Below are positions 1 through 7,262 of a stretch of 64,000 bases of DNA, piece after piece. Where the stretch lies: contig CAJAFV010000063.1 in the NCBI GenBank assembly GCA_903939115.1, positions 1 to 64,000 of the forward strand, in the 5' to 3' direction. Source of the stretch: an uncultured Geobacteraceae bacterium. Lineage in GTDB: Bacteria > Desulfobacterota > Desulfuromonadia > Geobacterales > Pseudopelobacteraceae. Within the stretch, counting starts at the first letter, position 1, and each line of letters begins with the position of its first letter. The position numbers were made by a program, and so were the translations under genes. The notes under the pieces are model-generated. The model was given only the letters and a program-made list of their open reading frames with translations. It was not told the DNA's origin and searched no databases.

Positions 1-126
1 ACCCTTGCTGTTCGGCTAACGGTTCCCACCATCAGGGCCCGTAGAGGACTTTCACCTCCAAGTCACCAATCAACCACCATAGCTGATTGGATGGCGCTTA
101 CGCGCCACGCGCCATACCTGGCGCAC
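1..126 (-). mobile_element. 5' end of a group II intron (truncated by window edge)
   Basis: Read on the minus strand the segment begins GTGCGCC at base 126 and continues with GGTGAAAGTCCTC and AACCGTTAGCCGAACAGCAA. The GUGYG 5' splice signal, the AGUCC block and the GUUAGCCGAAC-GCAAGGG block are the usual start of domain I in bacterial group II ribozymes of the IIC type. The rest of the ribozyme and any reverse transcriptase lie outside the window. It sits directly after a terminator hairpin, the classic class C target. The intron call is from primary-sequence resemblance; subclass is inference. Confidence 0.75.
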
Positions 127-163
127 ATAAAAAAGAGGCCAAAGGAATAATCCTTTGGCCTCT
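127..163 (-). terminator. Intrinsic terminator, intron 5' exon
   Basis: A perfect 13-bp stem, AGAGGCCAAAGGA / TCCTTTGGCCTCT, with a 4-nt loop is followed on the minus strand by TTTTTAT and then at once by the group II intron. It would end transcription of whatever lay upstream on the minus strand, now the cysK-tail remnant. Confidence 0.8.
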
Positions 164-278
164 GGTTTTTCCAGTGAGCCGCTTAAATCAAATATCTACA
201 ATAATTATGGGCAATGTATTCTATAGTTTTTGTTTTGTCAATAGTTTTTTAAAGGTTAAATAAAACAATCAATGAATA

Positions 279-390
279 TCAGATCCCCTCAAACAGGGCG
301 GTTGAAGGATAGCGTTCTGCTCCATCAGGCAGGATTACGACAATCGTCTTGCCGGCAAATTCATCCAACTGACCCAACCCTTCACAGTAA
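279..390 (-). pseudogene. Cysteine synthase C-terminal remnant
   Basis: The last ~30 codons read LDEFAGKTIVVILPDGAERY then PSTALFEGI and stop. This matches the C-terminal strand of CysK-type O-acetylserine sulfhydrylases, where (T)IVVVLPD..GERYLST.LF is conserved. No pyridoxal-phosphate domain is present upstream; the frame instead runs into a different gene remnant near base 390. It is a 3' scrap with no function of its own. The family assignment rests on this short but characteristic tail. Confidence 0.65.
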
Positions 391-951
391 ATTGCTTTCA
401 TCCCGGACAAGACAGATCTGTATTGTAGCAACCCCTTCTTCTTCAAGATTCTGTGATAACGCGCCCACGCGGTGTGTGCAGTTCGGTTAGACAGGTACCA
501 GCAGTACCGCATCTACCCCGTCGTTTTTCAGAATTCTCGCTAAACCGCGAGCGGCGCTTTCCATTCTGACCGGGTCGGTAGCACCCATGAAGGAGTAATG
601 ATACCCGGCCACACTCCCGATGACCTTTTCTTCGGCAAGTTCTCATAAGCGATCCAAGGGGAAAACCACGTTCCAGTCCTGCTGGAATCCGGAGCGATCG
701 AAATTGGTGGAAATGTGGCTCATCACAAGTTCATTGGCCGGGATGCCTGAGGGAACGACTCGATAGTCGGCAGCGCCAACACCAAACGGTGCATCACCAC
801 GACGATGAAGACCTGCTGTGGTAATGAGTGCAACCCGTCTTTTAGTCAGGGGTTGGCCGGTTACCCCAGGCGCTCGGTCAAATGAGGGGCAAGGAAGGGC
901 CAGGATATGCTTTTGTTCGTCGTCCGGCAATCGATCTAATTTGGTTACCAT
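391..951 (-). pseudogene. Broken glycine/betaine reductase selenoprotein-B-like gene
   Basis: ATG at 951 has an AAGGA ribosome site. The first ~100 codons (KRRVALITTAGLHRRGDAPF, then SHISTNFDRSGFQQDWNVVFPLDRL) and, after a frameshift near 645, ELAEEKVIGSVAGYHYSFMG and DGVDAVLLVPV match the N-terminal half of the GrdB/PrdB-like selenoprotein B family. At the redox position after VLLVPV the codon is TAA (bases 489-487), followed by PNC. The family carries Cys or Sec (TGA) around here, so TAA may be a mutated Sec codon. Reading then decays and joins the cysK tail. Non-functional: frameshift, stop and lost 3' half. Confidence 0.65.
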
Positions 952-969
952 GAATAATCCTTGAGCCAC

Positions 970-1542
970 TATTTGTGTTGCGGATATAAAGTTGAGGGCA
1001 AATCACAAAAGGCTAAAGGTAAGCAGTATGAGCAAATAATGTTCCGAATGCAAACTTGGCTGCATCAATGATACGGATCACCATCTGGAAGTTAACAGGG
1101 CACCACTTGTCGCTGTAGTTGAACTCGTGCCATTCCAAATAATTTCAGTCATCCACCCCAACCGTTATCCCCGCTTCACCATGTTTACACCGTCGTTGCA
1201 TACTTCCCGCCTTCCGCTGGTGTGATATAGGGAACTGCCCAAGCTGGTGTTCTTTTTTGCTTGCTATAGATCCTAGATCTGATGTAGAAAAGCTTGGCTA
1301 CAGATAAATTAAATTACTAGTTGTAACTCTCGACATTCATTTGCAATATTTTTTTCCCCTTAGGCTTTAGACTTAGCTTTACGTAGAGATTTGTAAATAT
1401 CATTGCTGCCAATTAAAAAGCTGACCCACTCGTGCATACACTTAAATTAGTCGGGTAATAGACGAAACAAGCTGAAATCATCTGAAACATAAATAGAGGT
1501 AACTATTAGTAAAATAAAGTTTTCCAGAATCAATTTTTAAAT
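970..1542. other. 570-bp stretch without recognisable genes
   Basis: No ORF over 60 codons in either strand and no hairpin terminator was seen. A short minus-strand reading around 1020-1150 (WHEFNYSDKWCPVNFQ) has protein-like composition and may be gene debris, but I do not recognise it. Confidence 0.5.
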
Positions 1543-1619
1543 CGGTGCGTAGCGCAGCCTGGTAGCGCACTAGACTGGGGGTCTAGTGGTCGCAAGTTCA
1601 AATCTTGTCGCACCGACCA
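1543..1619 (+). tRNA. tRNA-Pro (GGG)
   Basis: A 77-nt cloverleaf including encoded CCA: acceptor CGGTGCG/CGCACCG, D arm with AGCCTGGTAGC, anticodon stem CTAGA/TCTAG with loop CTGGGGG (anticodon GGG), and T arm GTTCAAATC. It reads proline codons CCC/CCU. A terminator follows within 5 nt. tRNA-Pro genes are common integration targets, and the adjacent RadC gene and debris fit that, but no integrase or second att copy is visible. Confidence 0.95.
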
Positions 1620-1623
1620 AATA

Positions 1624-1670
1624 AAAACAGGGACTTAGGCAATTTGCTTGAGTCCCTGTTTTAGTTTTTT
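1624..1670 (+). terminator. Terminator after tRNA-Pro
   Basis: AAAACAGGGACT and AGTCCCTGTTTT form a long stem with a loop of about 14 nt, followed by TTTTTT. It ends the tRNA transcript. Because it is A-rich on one side and T-rich on the other it could also work from the minus strand. Confidence 0.75.
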
Positions 1671-1759
1671 GGCTATTTAGGTAGTACATAGGTAGTAAGT
1701 GATAATTAAATGACCTCAAACAAAAAGGCCGCCCCTGAACATCAAAAACGGCCCCTACT

Positions 1760-2263
1760 CTACAGCAGTCCCCTCTCCGTAAAAGAAAGATAATTACCAT
1801 CTCCAACAATTATATGATCAAGTAATTTGATCCCCATCAGTTCCCCGGCTTCGCTTAATCGTTTGGTTATGGCAATATCTTCACTACTGGGCGTCGGATC
1901 ACCGGAAGGGTGATTATGTACACAAATGATGGCTGCCGCCGAACTCAGGCAAGCCGTCATAAACACAGAGCGCATATGGACTATGGATTGATTAAGACTC
2001 CCTATGCTCACAACATCCATGCAGATGATGCGGTTCTTGCCGTCCAGATGAAGCGTGATAAATATCTCCTTGGTTTCCTTCATCAGGAACTGAAATGTGT
2101 CTGACACTTGGCTGGAGAGGTGTATCTCTATCCAGTTTTCAAGTAGTCTGACAATGTCCTCTCTTACTGTCAGCGTCTCGTACACAGCTTTAATCTGGCG
2201 AAATTTAATGGAGCGTGGCTTGCTTGCGGTTTCTTCCTTGCCAAATAATGTCTCGATGGTCAT
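1760..2263 (-). CDS. radC: RadC-family JAB/MPN-domain protein
   Basis: The 167-residue protein has the RadC JAB1/MPN metalloprotease-like fold with the JAMM signature HNHPSGDPTPSSED in its second half (His-x-His and downstream Asp as zinc ligands). A helical N-terminal portion precedes it. Chromosomal RadC is usually ~220 residues with a helix-hairpin-helix N-terminus; this shorter form is typical of copies carried by integrative elements. AAAGGAG lies just upstream of the ATG. The biochemical role of RadC is unsettled; a link to DNA repair or to incoming DNA is family lore. The neighbouring tRNA and gene debris suggest a remnant island. Confidence 0.85.
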   Translation of the reverse strand: MTIETLFGKEETASKPRSIKFRQIKAVYETLTVREDIVRLLENWIEIHLSSQVSDTFQFLMKETKEIFITLHLDGKNRIICMDVVSIGSLNQSIVHMRSVFMTACLSSAAAIICVHNHPSGDPTPSSEDIAITKRLSEAGELMGIKLLDHIIVGDGNYLSFTERGLL

Positions 2264-2284
2264 GGTTATCTCCTTTGGATATAA

Positions 2285-2353
2285 AAATAGGGAGCTTTTT
2301 GACGGCTCCCTTTGGGGTAAAATGCAGAAAGGCAGACCGTGATGATCTGCCCA
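2285..2353. other. Two hairpins upstream of radC
   Basis: GGGAGCTTTTTGACGGCTCCC (about 2290-2310) and GGCAGACCGTGATGATCTGCC (about 2331-2351) can each fold into stable stems. They lie in the radC leader on the minus strand. The role is unknown; attenuator-like structure or relic terminators are possible. Confidence 0.4.
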
Positions 2354-2544
2354 GATAGAACCTGATTTTTCGTTAGTAGCTGATATAGTGCCTATTTTTT
2401 AGACTTTCAGATATCAGACCATTTTAGACTTAATTAAAGACAAGCAAAAATAACTATTGACACATAAATACAGGCACTTACATGCTGTGTCTATTCGCTG
2501 TGCAAACCGATAAAACGCTAGTCTTTCCGTTACATTTACAAAAC

Positions 2545-2590
2545 ATATCCACAGCATCCACAGGGTTATCCACATTTTTTGTGGAAAGGT
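2545..2590. promoter_or_regulatory. Cluster of DnaA-box-like sites
   Basis: One perfect DnaA box, TTATCCACA at 2566-2574, is preceded by ATATCCACA at 2545-2553 (one mismatch) and GCATCCACA. It is followed by an inverted partial box TTTGTGGAAA. All lie within about 45 bp of a 380-bp non-coding stretch between the radC gene and a small-protein operon. Such clusters mark replication origins of plasmids or elements, or DnaA-controlled promoters. No replication initiator gene is visible nearby, so the function is inference. Confidence 0.5.
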
Positions 2591-2646
2591 TACCCTGCTC
2601 GAAATACCAGTTACTTAGCCGATTTTAGGATGGTGGTGTCTTGTAG

Positions 2647-2994
2647 TTAGATTAAAAACGCCCTGAACTTCTTGACTATTGTGATTGGCGCGGCGTCCCT
2701 CCACCTGCTCCCGAAATACTCTTTCAGCTGCCAGTCATTCTCTACGAAGATGCTTTCATACTCCTGGCCTGTCGCTGCATCAAAGACCTCAATGCCAGCG
2801 TATTCGAACCGGTAATTGATACTGAGAACATAAAGCTGGGTATCCTCCTTGAACACATGCACCTGATCGGTTCTGCCTGCTGCGATAGGAATAAAAACTC
2901 CCAGCATATCGATCACGGAGCCTGCATTGATTAACTGTGTTGGTCTCATCTCCTCCAGCGTCATTAATCTGATTGGTGGTGTTATCTTCGTCAT
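2647..2994 (-). CDS. Hypothetical 115-residue protein
   Basis: I do not recognise this protein. The start MTKITPPIRLMTLEEM has GGGGGAAG eight bases upstream, so the longer ORF beginning at 3105 is probably over-extended. It is soluble with mixed alpha/beta composition and no membrane segment or Cys motif. It lies 64 bp downstream of the 33-residue zinc-ribbon ORF on the same strand, probably in one transcript. The context suggests an accessory-element gene. Confidence 0.65.
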   Translation of the reverse strand: MTKITPPIRLMTLEEMRPTQLINAGSVIDMLGVFIPIAAGRTDQVHVFKEDTQLYVLSINYRFEYAGIEVFDAATGQEYESIFVENDWQLKEYFGSRWRDAAPITIVKKFRAFLI

Positions 2995-3058
2995 GATGCT
3001 TCCCCCTTCGGTTTGTTGAAATAAAAAGGGCGAAAGATTATATCTCCCGACCTCATTG

Positions 3059-3160
3059 CTACCTTTTTGTAAAGCACACAAAACAAGCACCGTCTCCATC
3101 GTCAACGGTGTATGCTTGGCACTCTTCGCACCAAAAATACATTTGCCAGCTTTTGCTCAT
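3059..3160 (-). CDS. 33-residue zinc-ribbon mini-protein
   Basis: A complete ORF too short for the supplied track: MSKSWQMYFWCEECQAYTVD, then DGDGACFVCFTKR and stop. Two CxxC knuckles (CEEC and CFVC) 14 residues apart form a minimal zinc-ribbon pattern. A strong GGAGG sits 5 bases before the ATG. The aromatic N-terminus and knuckles resemble small zinc-finger-like proteins of plasmids and phages, but no family is named. The same strand and spacing suggest co-transcription with the 115-residue gene downstream. Confidence 0.6.
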   Translation of the reverse strand: MSKSWQMYFWCEECQAYTVDDGDGACFVCFTKR

Positions 3161-3247
3161 GGAAACCTCCAGATACGCAAAAGGGACATTAGCCTGTATA
3201 AGCTGCTGCCCCTTGTGCGCTCGTTGTATTGTATTTTTAGAATGGGT

Positions 3248-3385
3248 TTACTTCATCTCTGTGATGAACTCTCTGGCTGCCTCTATTGCCAGATCATCCA
3301 TGAGCAGCTTGGAAACGACCCTGCTGGAGATTTCGTCCATATCACACTTATCAACGACCGCTTGCCGCAACTCATCCAAATCCAA
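3248..3385 (-). CDS. Possible tiny helical protein (~30-45 residues)
   Basis: The minus-strand reading DELRQAVVDKCDMDEISSRV then SKLLMDDLAIEAAREFITEMK and stop is strongly helical and protein-like. The start is unclear: a TTG at 3385 gives 45 residues without an obvious ribosome site, and an ATG at 3340 gives 30. It lies 88 bp upstream of the zinc-ribbon ORF in the same direction. It may be a real small accessory protein or the 3' end of a lost gene, since the frame is closed by TGA just upstream. Confidence 0.35.
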   Translation of the reverse strand: MDLDELRQAVVDKCDMDEISSRVVSKLLMDDLAIEAAREFITEMK

Positions 3386-3414
3386 GTGATCTACGATATA
3401 CAAGTGAAATCATA

Positions 3415-3543
3415 AGCGGAAAGATTGCCGTTGATTACGGAGTCCCGTTTATTAGCAAGCCGGTCATGCCGGGGGTTTTATTGCAGAAAGTGCGGGAAAT
3501 ACTGGATAGTGCATATGGCAAAAGGAGTCTTGCCGGCCTATAG
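3415..3543 (+). pseudogene. C-terminal scrap of a response-regulator receiver domain
   Basis: The 43-codon open reading KIAVDYGVPFISKPVMPGVL then LQKVREILDSA contains the conserved beta5 Lys-Pro (SKP) and the final alpha5 helix of a CheY-like receiver domain, as found at the end of hybrid histidine kinases. Nothing of the phosphoacceptor Asp region is present upstream, so this is a truncated remnant. It lies ahead of a complete hybrid kinase on the same strand, perhaps left by replacement or duplication of a kinase gene. Confidence 0.55.
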
Positions 3544-3875
3544 GACTATTGCGGCGTGTTGCATGGGGACTCCTTTTCACAGCTTACATGTATCTGATTT
3601 TTCGCTTGATCTGATAGTAGCCGGAAATACAAAAAGGCACTCTGACGGTTGGGTCAAAGTACTTCTAGGGGGGCGACATGTGTAAAGAGCAAGCCCATGA
3701 CCAGGGAGGCAAGGGGATTTAAGGACTGTTTGATTGAGTGACAGTGTAACCAAATTCTTTCATGCAATTATTCGTGATGCAATTCGGATTAATAGGTGTA
3801 CAAAGTAGTTGAATTTTTTTCCCAAAAAAGACTCGGACAAGAGATTTAAGCCGGTAGATTATCGGAAAGACAATC
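3544..3875 (+). other. 330-bp leader of the hybrid kinase gene
   Basis: No coding sequence is supported here. The stretch contains the presumed promoter region of the downstream kinase. I looked for a GEMM c-di-GMP riboswitch and saw no match. Confidence 0.35.
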
Positions 3876-6293
3876 ATGATAAAAAGAACTTCTGAATCAG
3901 CCCAGGTTTCCAGTAATAACTTGGAAACAGAAAACCAGGGTGTTATAGAATATTCTGAAAACATTGTGGAAACCGTGCGCGAACCGCTACTCGTACTCAA
4001 TTCCGATCTAAAGATCCTCTCCGCCAACAGCAGTTTTTACCATACCTTCAAAGTGACTCCCAAAGAAACCATCGGGAACTTCATCTACGATCTCGGCAAC
4101 AGGCAGTGGGATATTCCCAAGCTTCGCCTGCTTCTTGAGGAGATCCTCCCCACTAATGCCGTTTTCAATGATTACGAAGTAGATCACATTTTTCAAAGTA
4201 TCGGTCGGAAGATTATGTTGTTAAATGCCCGGCAGATTTTCCGTAAAGATATCGGCTCACACATTATTTTGCTAGCCATGGAAGATATTACCGAGCGAAA
4301 GCAGCTTGAATCTGAAGTCCAGAATGCCCTGGAATACGCCGAAAACATTGTTGAAACCGTACGAGAGCCTATGCTGGTGCTGAACTCAGAGCTTAAAATT
4401 CTCAGTGTCAACCATAACTTCTACGATACCTTCAAAGTATCATCCGAAGAAACTATCGGCCATTTCATCTATGACCTCGGAAACCGGCAATGGGATATTC
4501 CCAAGTTGCGGATACTTTTAGAAGAAATTCTTCCTCAGAAGACCGTGTTAAACGGCTATGAAGTTGAGCACGATTTCCCCGATATCGGGCGCAAGACCAT
4601 TCTGCTTAATGCCCGGCAGATTTTCCGGGAGGACATCGGTTCACATATTATCTTGCTCGCTATGGAGGATATTTCCGAGCGAAAGCATTTAGAGAGAGAA
4701 ATCCAGAATGCCCTCGAATACGCTGAAAATATTGTGGAGACTGTGCGCGAGCCGATGGTGGTACTGAATTCCGATTTGAAGATTATCAGTGCCAGTCATA
4801 ACTTCTACGAAACCTTCAAAGTTTCACCCGAAGAAACTATCGGCCATTTCATCTATGACCTCGGTAACCGGCAATGGGATATTCTCAAACTGCGGATACT
4901 TCTGGAAGAAATTCTTCCTCAGGAAACAGTGTTAAACGGTTATGAAGTTGATCATGATTTCCTCGGAATCGGTAGAAAGACAATCCTGTTAAATGCCCGG
5001 CAGATTTTCCGTGAGGATATCGGCTCACACATTATTCTGTTGGCCATGGAAGACATTACCGAGCGCAAACGAGTTGAAAAAGAGCTTAACCTGGCCAAAG
5101 CTGCAGCAGAATCAGCCAACCGTGCCAAAAGTGAGTTCCTTGCAAACATGAGTCACGAGATCCGCAACCCCATGAACAGTGTCCTCGGCATGACCCAGCT
5201 TCTGGAGATGACTGAACTGACCAAAGAGCAGCAGGATTATGTGACAGCCCTCAAGCTGTCCGGCAAGAACCTGTTGTCTCTGATCAACGACATCCTCGAC
5301 CTTTCCAAGATCGAGGCAGGAAAGATCACGTTCGAATTGGGCGAATTCAGCCTGCATAACTGTATCAACGATGTTGCCATGATGCAAAAATCCGCTATCT
5401 TTGGCAAGGGGCTTAAGCTTAATGTGGAGGTGTCCGAGGATATCCCTCAATTCATTAGTGGAGACCAACTCCGGGTCAAGCAGATACTCCATAACCTGAT
5501 AGGGAATGCCGTTAAGTTCACGTCTCAGGGGGACATCACCATCTCGGCACAACTTATTGAACAGCACGCCGAGACTGTGCTTGTTCAGTTAGCGGTATGC
5601 GACAGTGGCATCGGAATCTCAACTGAGGCACTTGACCGGATATTCAAGCCTTTTGAGCAAGAGGACGGCTCTACAACCCGTAACTACGGAGGCACCGGAC
5701 TCGGCCTGACTATCAGTCGCCGCTTGGCGGAACTGATAGGCGGAAGCATTACCGTTGAAAGCACACCCGGGGCAGGTAGCAGTTTCAAGGTAAACCTTCC
5801 CTTCTCCTTAGTCGAAGAGCACGGCACCATTGAGGATTATCCCCAAAAAACGGCAGTAAGCTGGGATGGCCTCCCACTTCGGATACTGTTTGTAGAAGAC
5901 GACAAGTTAAACATCATCTTTGGCACATCACTGTTCCAGAAATTGGGGTTTGACGCAGTTGTGGCAAGGAATGGCAGGGAATGCCTCGCCGCTCTGGAAA
6001 ATGCCGCTCTGAAAAATGCCGTGTTTGATATTGTGCTGATGGATATTAATATGCCCGATATGAGCGGTGAAGAGGCACTGCGCAAAATCCGCAGTAATGA
6101 ACAACGGGATACAACTCTTCACCAAAAAATAATTGCCCTGACAGCTTATTCGCTGCGCGGAGATAAGGATGGTTTTCTCGAGCAAGGCTTTGATGGCTAT
6201 GTTTCTAAACCGCTCGCTATCAGTGAACTCGTGCGTGAGATTAAGAGGGTATTAGCTCTGGCAAGGGTGAAAGGAGTAGAACACCATGAATAA
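3876..6293 (+). CDS. Hybrid histidine kinase with three tandem PAS repeats
   Basis: 805 residues with no signal peptide or membrane helix, hence cytoplasmic. Three near-identical 128-residue PAS units start at residues 25, 153 and 281, each with ENIVETVREP, FIYDLGNRQWDI and LLNARQIFR. They are followed by HisKA (phosphoacceptor His427 in SHEIRNP), HATPase_c (N box near 540, DSGIGIS near 576, GGTGLGL near 605) and a receiver domain (Asp723 in LMDINMP, Lys778). It senses an unknown signal and phosphorylates itself, then its own or another receiver. The C-terminus overlaps the next response-regulator gene by 8 bp, so the two are co-expressed and probably partners. The near-identity of the repeats implies recent amplification or ongoing homogenisation. 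Confidence 0.93.
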   Translation: MIKRTSESAQVSSNNLETENQGVIEYSENIVETVREPLLVLNSDLKILSANSSFYHTFKVTPKETIGNFIYDLGNRQWDIPKLRLLLEEILPTNAVFNDYEVDHIFQSIGRKIMLLNARQIFRKDIGSHIILLAMEDITERKQLESEVQNALEYAENIVETVREPMLVLNSELKILSVNHNFYDTFKVSSEETIGHFIYDLGNRQWDIPKLRILLEEILPQKTVLNGYEVEHDFPDIGRKTILLNARQIFREDIGSHIILLAMEDISERKHLEREIQNALEYAENIVETVREPMVVLNSDLKIISASHNFYETFKVSPEETIGHFIYDLGNRQWDILKLRILLEEILPQETVLNGYEVDHDFLGIGRKTILLNARQIFREDIGSHIILLAMEDITERKRVEKELNLAKAAAESANRAKSEFLANMSHEIRNPMNSVLGMTQLLEMTELTKEQQDYVTALKLSGKNLLSLINDILDLSKIEAGKITFELGEFSLHNCINDVAMMQKSAIFGKGLKLNVEVSEDIPQFISGDQLRVKQILHNLIGNAVKFTSQGDITISAQLIEQHAETVLVQLAVCDSGIGISTEALDRIFKPFEQEDGSTTRNYGGTGLGLTISRRLAELIGGSITVESTPGAGSSFKVNLPFSLVEEHGTIEDYPQKTAVSWDGLPLRILFVEDDKLNIIFGTSLFQKLGFDAVVARNGRECLAALENAALKNAVFDIVLMDINMPDMSGEEALRKIRSNEQRDTTLHQKIIALTAYSLRGDKDGFLEQGFDGYVSKPLAISELVREIKRVLALARVKGVEHHE
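3948..5081 (+). repeat. Three in-frame 384-bp tandem repeats (PAS-coding)
   Basis: Units begin at about 3948, 4332 and 4716 and match closely at the DNA level, for example AATGCCCGGCAGATTTTCCG recurs in each. Units 2 and 3 are closer to each other than to unit 1. The exact 128-codon period keeps the frame open. Confidence 0.85.
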
Positions 6294-6897
6294 CCGGCAC
6301 AAAATACTGGCAGTGGATGATGACCCTGGCAATATAAAGCTCATGATGACTGCACTCAAAAACGAGTTCGACATCATTTCGGCACTGAACGGTCACGATG
6401 CCATCGACCAGCTTAAGGAACACAAACCCGACTTGATTCTCCTCGACGTGATGATGCCTGACTTAAGTGGTTTTGATGTCTGCAGAATCATCAAGTCCGA
6501 TGTGGCGTTTTCAGATATTCCCGTTATCTTCCTAACGGCTATGGATACCTACGATGCCCAACTTCAGGGGCTCGAACTTGGTGGAATTGATTATATTGCC
6601 AAGCCGGTCAACTTGGATCTGCTCAAAATTCGGGTGCGCAATCATATCGCATTGAAAGTGAACAGGGATCTGTTGAAGCAAAAAAATGAAGAACTTGAAG
6701 CAGCGCTGGCCCGTGTCAAGCAACTGGAGGGGATTATCCCGATCTGCTCGTACTGCAAAAAAATCAGAGATGATCAAAAAAACTGGCATCAACTGGAGAC
6801 ATACATCACCAATAATTCTGAGGCCATGTTCAGCCATGGAATCTGCCCGAACTGTTATGAAGAACAGATGGAAATCATACGTAATCTAAAGCTGTAA
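6286..6897 (+). CDS. Response regulator with C-terminal CxxC module
   Basis: 203 residues: a CheY-like receiver (DDDPGNIKLM near residue 11, phosphoacceptor Asp54 in LLDVMMPD, Lys in AKPVNLDLL), a helical linker of likely coiled-coil type, and a C-terminal module with CSYCKKIRDD, FSHGICPNCY and an E/Q-rich end. The CxxC...CPxCY module recurs at the C-termini of PAS/receiver proteins in Geobacter-like bacteria and probably binds zinc. There is no DNA-binding or enzymatic output domain, so the output is probably protein-protein. The ATG overlaps the end of the kinase gene by 8 bp, indicating translational coupling. Confidence 0.9.
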   Translation: MNNRHKILAVDDDPGNIKLMMTALKNEFDIISALNGHDAIDQLKEHKPDLILLDVMMPDLSGFDVCRIIKSDVAFSDIPVIFLTAMDTYDAQLQGLELGGIDYIAKPVNLDLLKIRVRNHIALKVNRDLLKQKNEELEAALARVKQLEGIIPICSYCKKIRDDQKNWHQLETYITNNSEAMFSHGICPNCYEEQMEIIRNLKL

Positions 6898-7052
6898 CAG
6901 CTGATGCGCGTCTCCACTGAGCTGTCCGCATCTGGACAGGTAATGAAGGCGCTCTGTTTTTTATAACTAACTCAGATTTTAAGTTCTCTAACCATTCCCT
7001 GACCGCCTCGAGCCGCTCTTCCATCAAACCCCAGCCATTCATCTCACGCATT

Positions 7053-7253
7053 TCAGCACGTTGTGACGAAATGCGCCACAACGTTGAAGTATTCTTCCTC
7101 GTTGACCGCCAGAATAGTATTGTGATTGTCCCACTCGAATATTAGAAGCTGTTTTGGCTCATTCGCCCATTCATAAAGTCGCTTCGCATGAGAAACAGTT
7201 AAATGTTGCATAGTGATGGCCGTCAGGATACTTAATAGCATGTAGAGTTCCAC
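7053..7253 (-). pseudogene. C-terminal remnant of an alpha/beta hydrolase
   Basis: The reading VSHAKRLYEWANEPKQLLIF then EWDNHNTILAVNEEEYFNVV matches the C-terminal helix-strand-His segment of serine alpha/beta hydrolases (BEM46/YsgA-like). The catalytic His would be in DHN; here it is preserved as DNHN. The N-terminal two thirds, with nucleophile and oxyanion parts, are missing and the adjacent gene begins right at the break. A further minus-strand reading at 6875-7081 (EMNGWGLMEERLEAVREWLE) has protein-like character but is not recognised. Confidence 0.6.
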
Positions 7254-7262
7254 GGAGGGGAT

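Noticed and set aside
1570-1809. 79-codon minus-strand ORF
   Set aside because: It covers the antisense of tRNA-Pro, its terminator and the radC 3' end; a chance frame.
1541-2263. Integrase att site at tRNA-Pro
   Set aside because: The tRNA and RadC context fits an island, but no integrase gene and no second copy of the tRNA 3' end was found in the window.
3544-3875. c-di-GMP (GEMM) riboswitch ahead of the hybrid kinase
   Set aside because: Checked because such switches are common in Geobacter; the conserved core blocks are not present.
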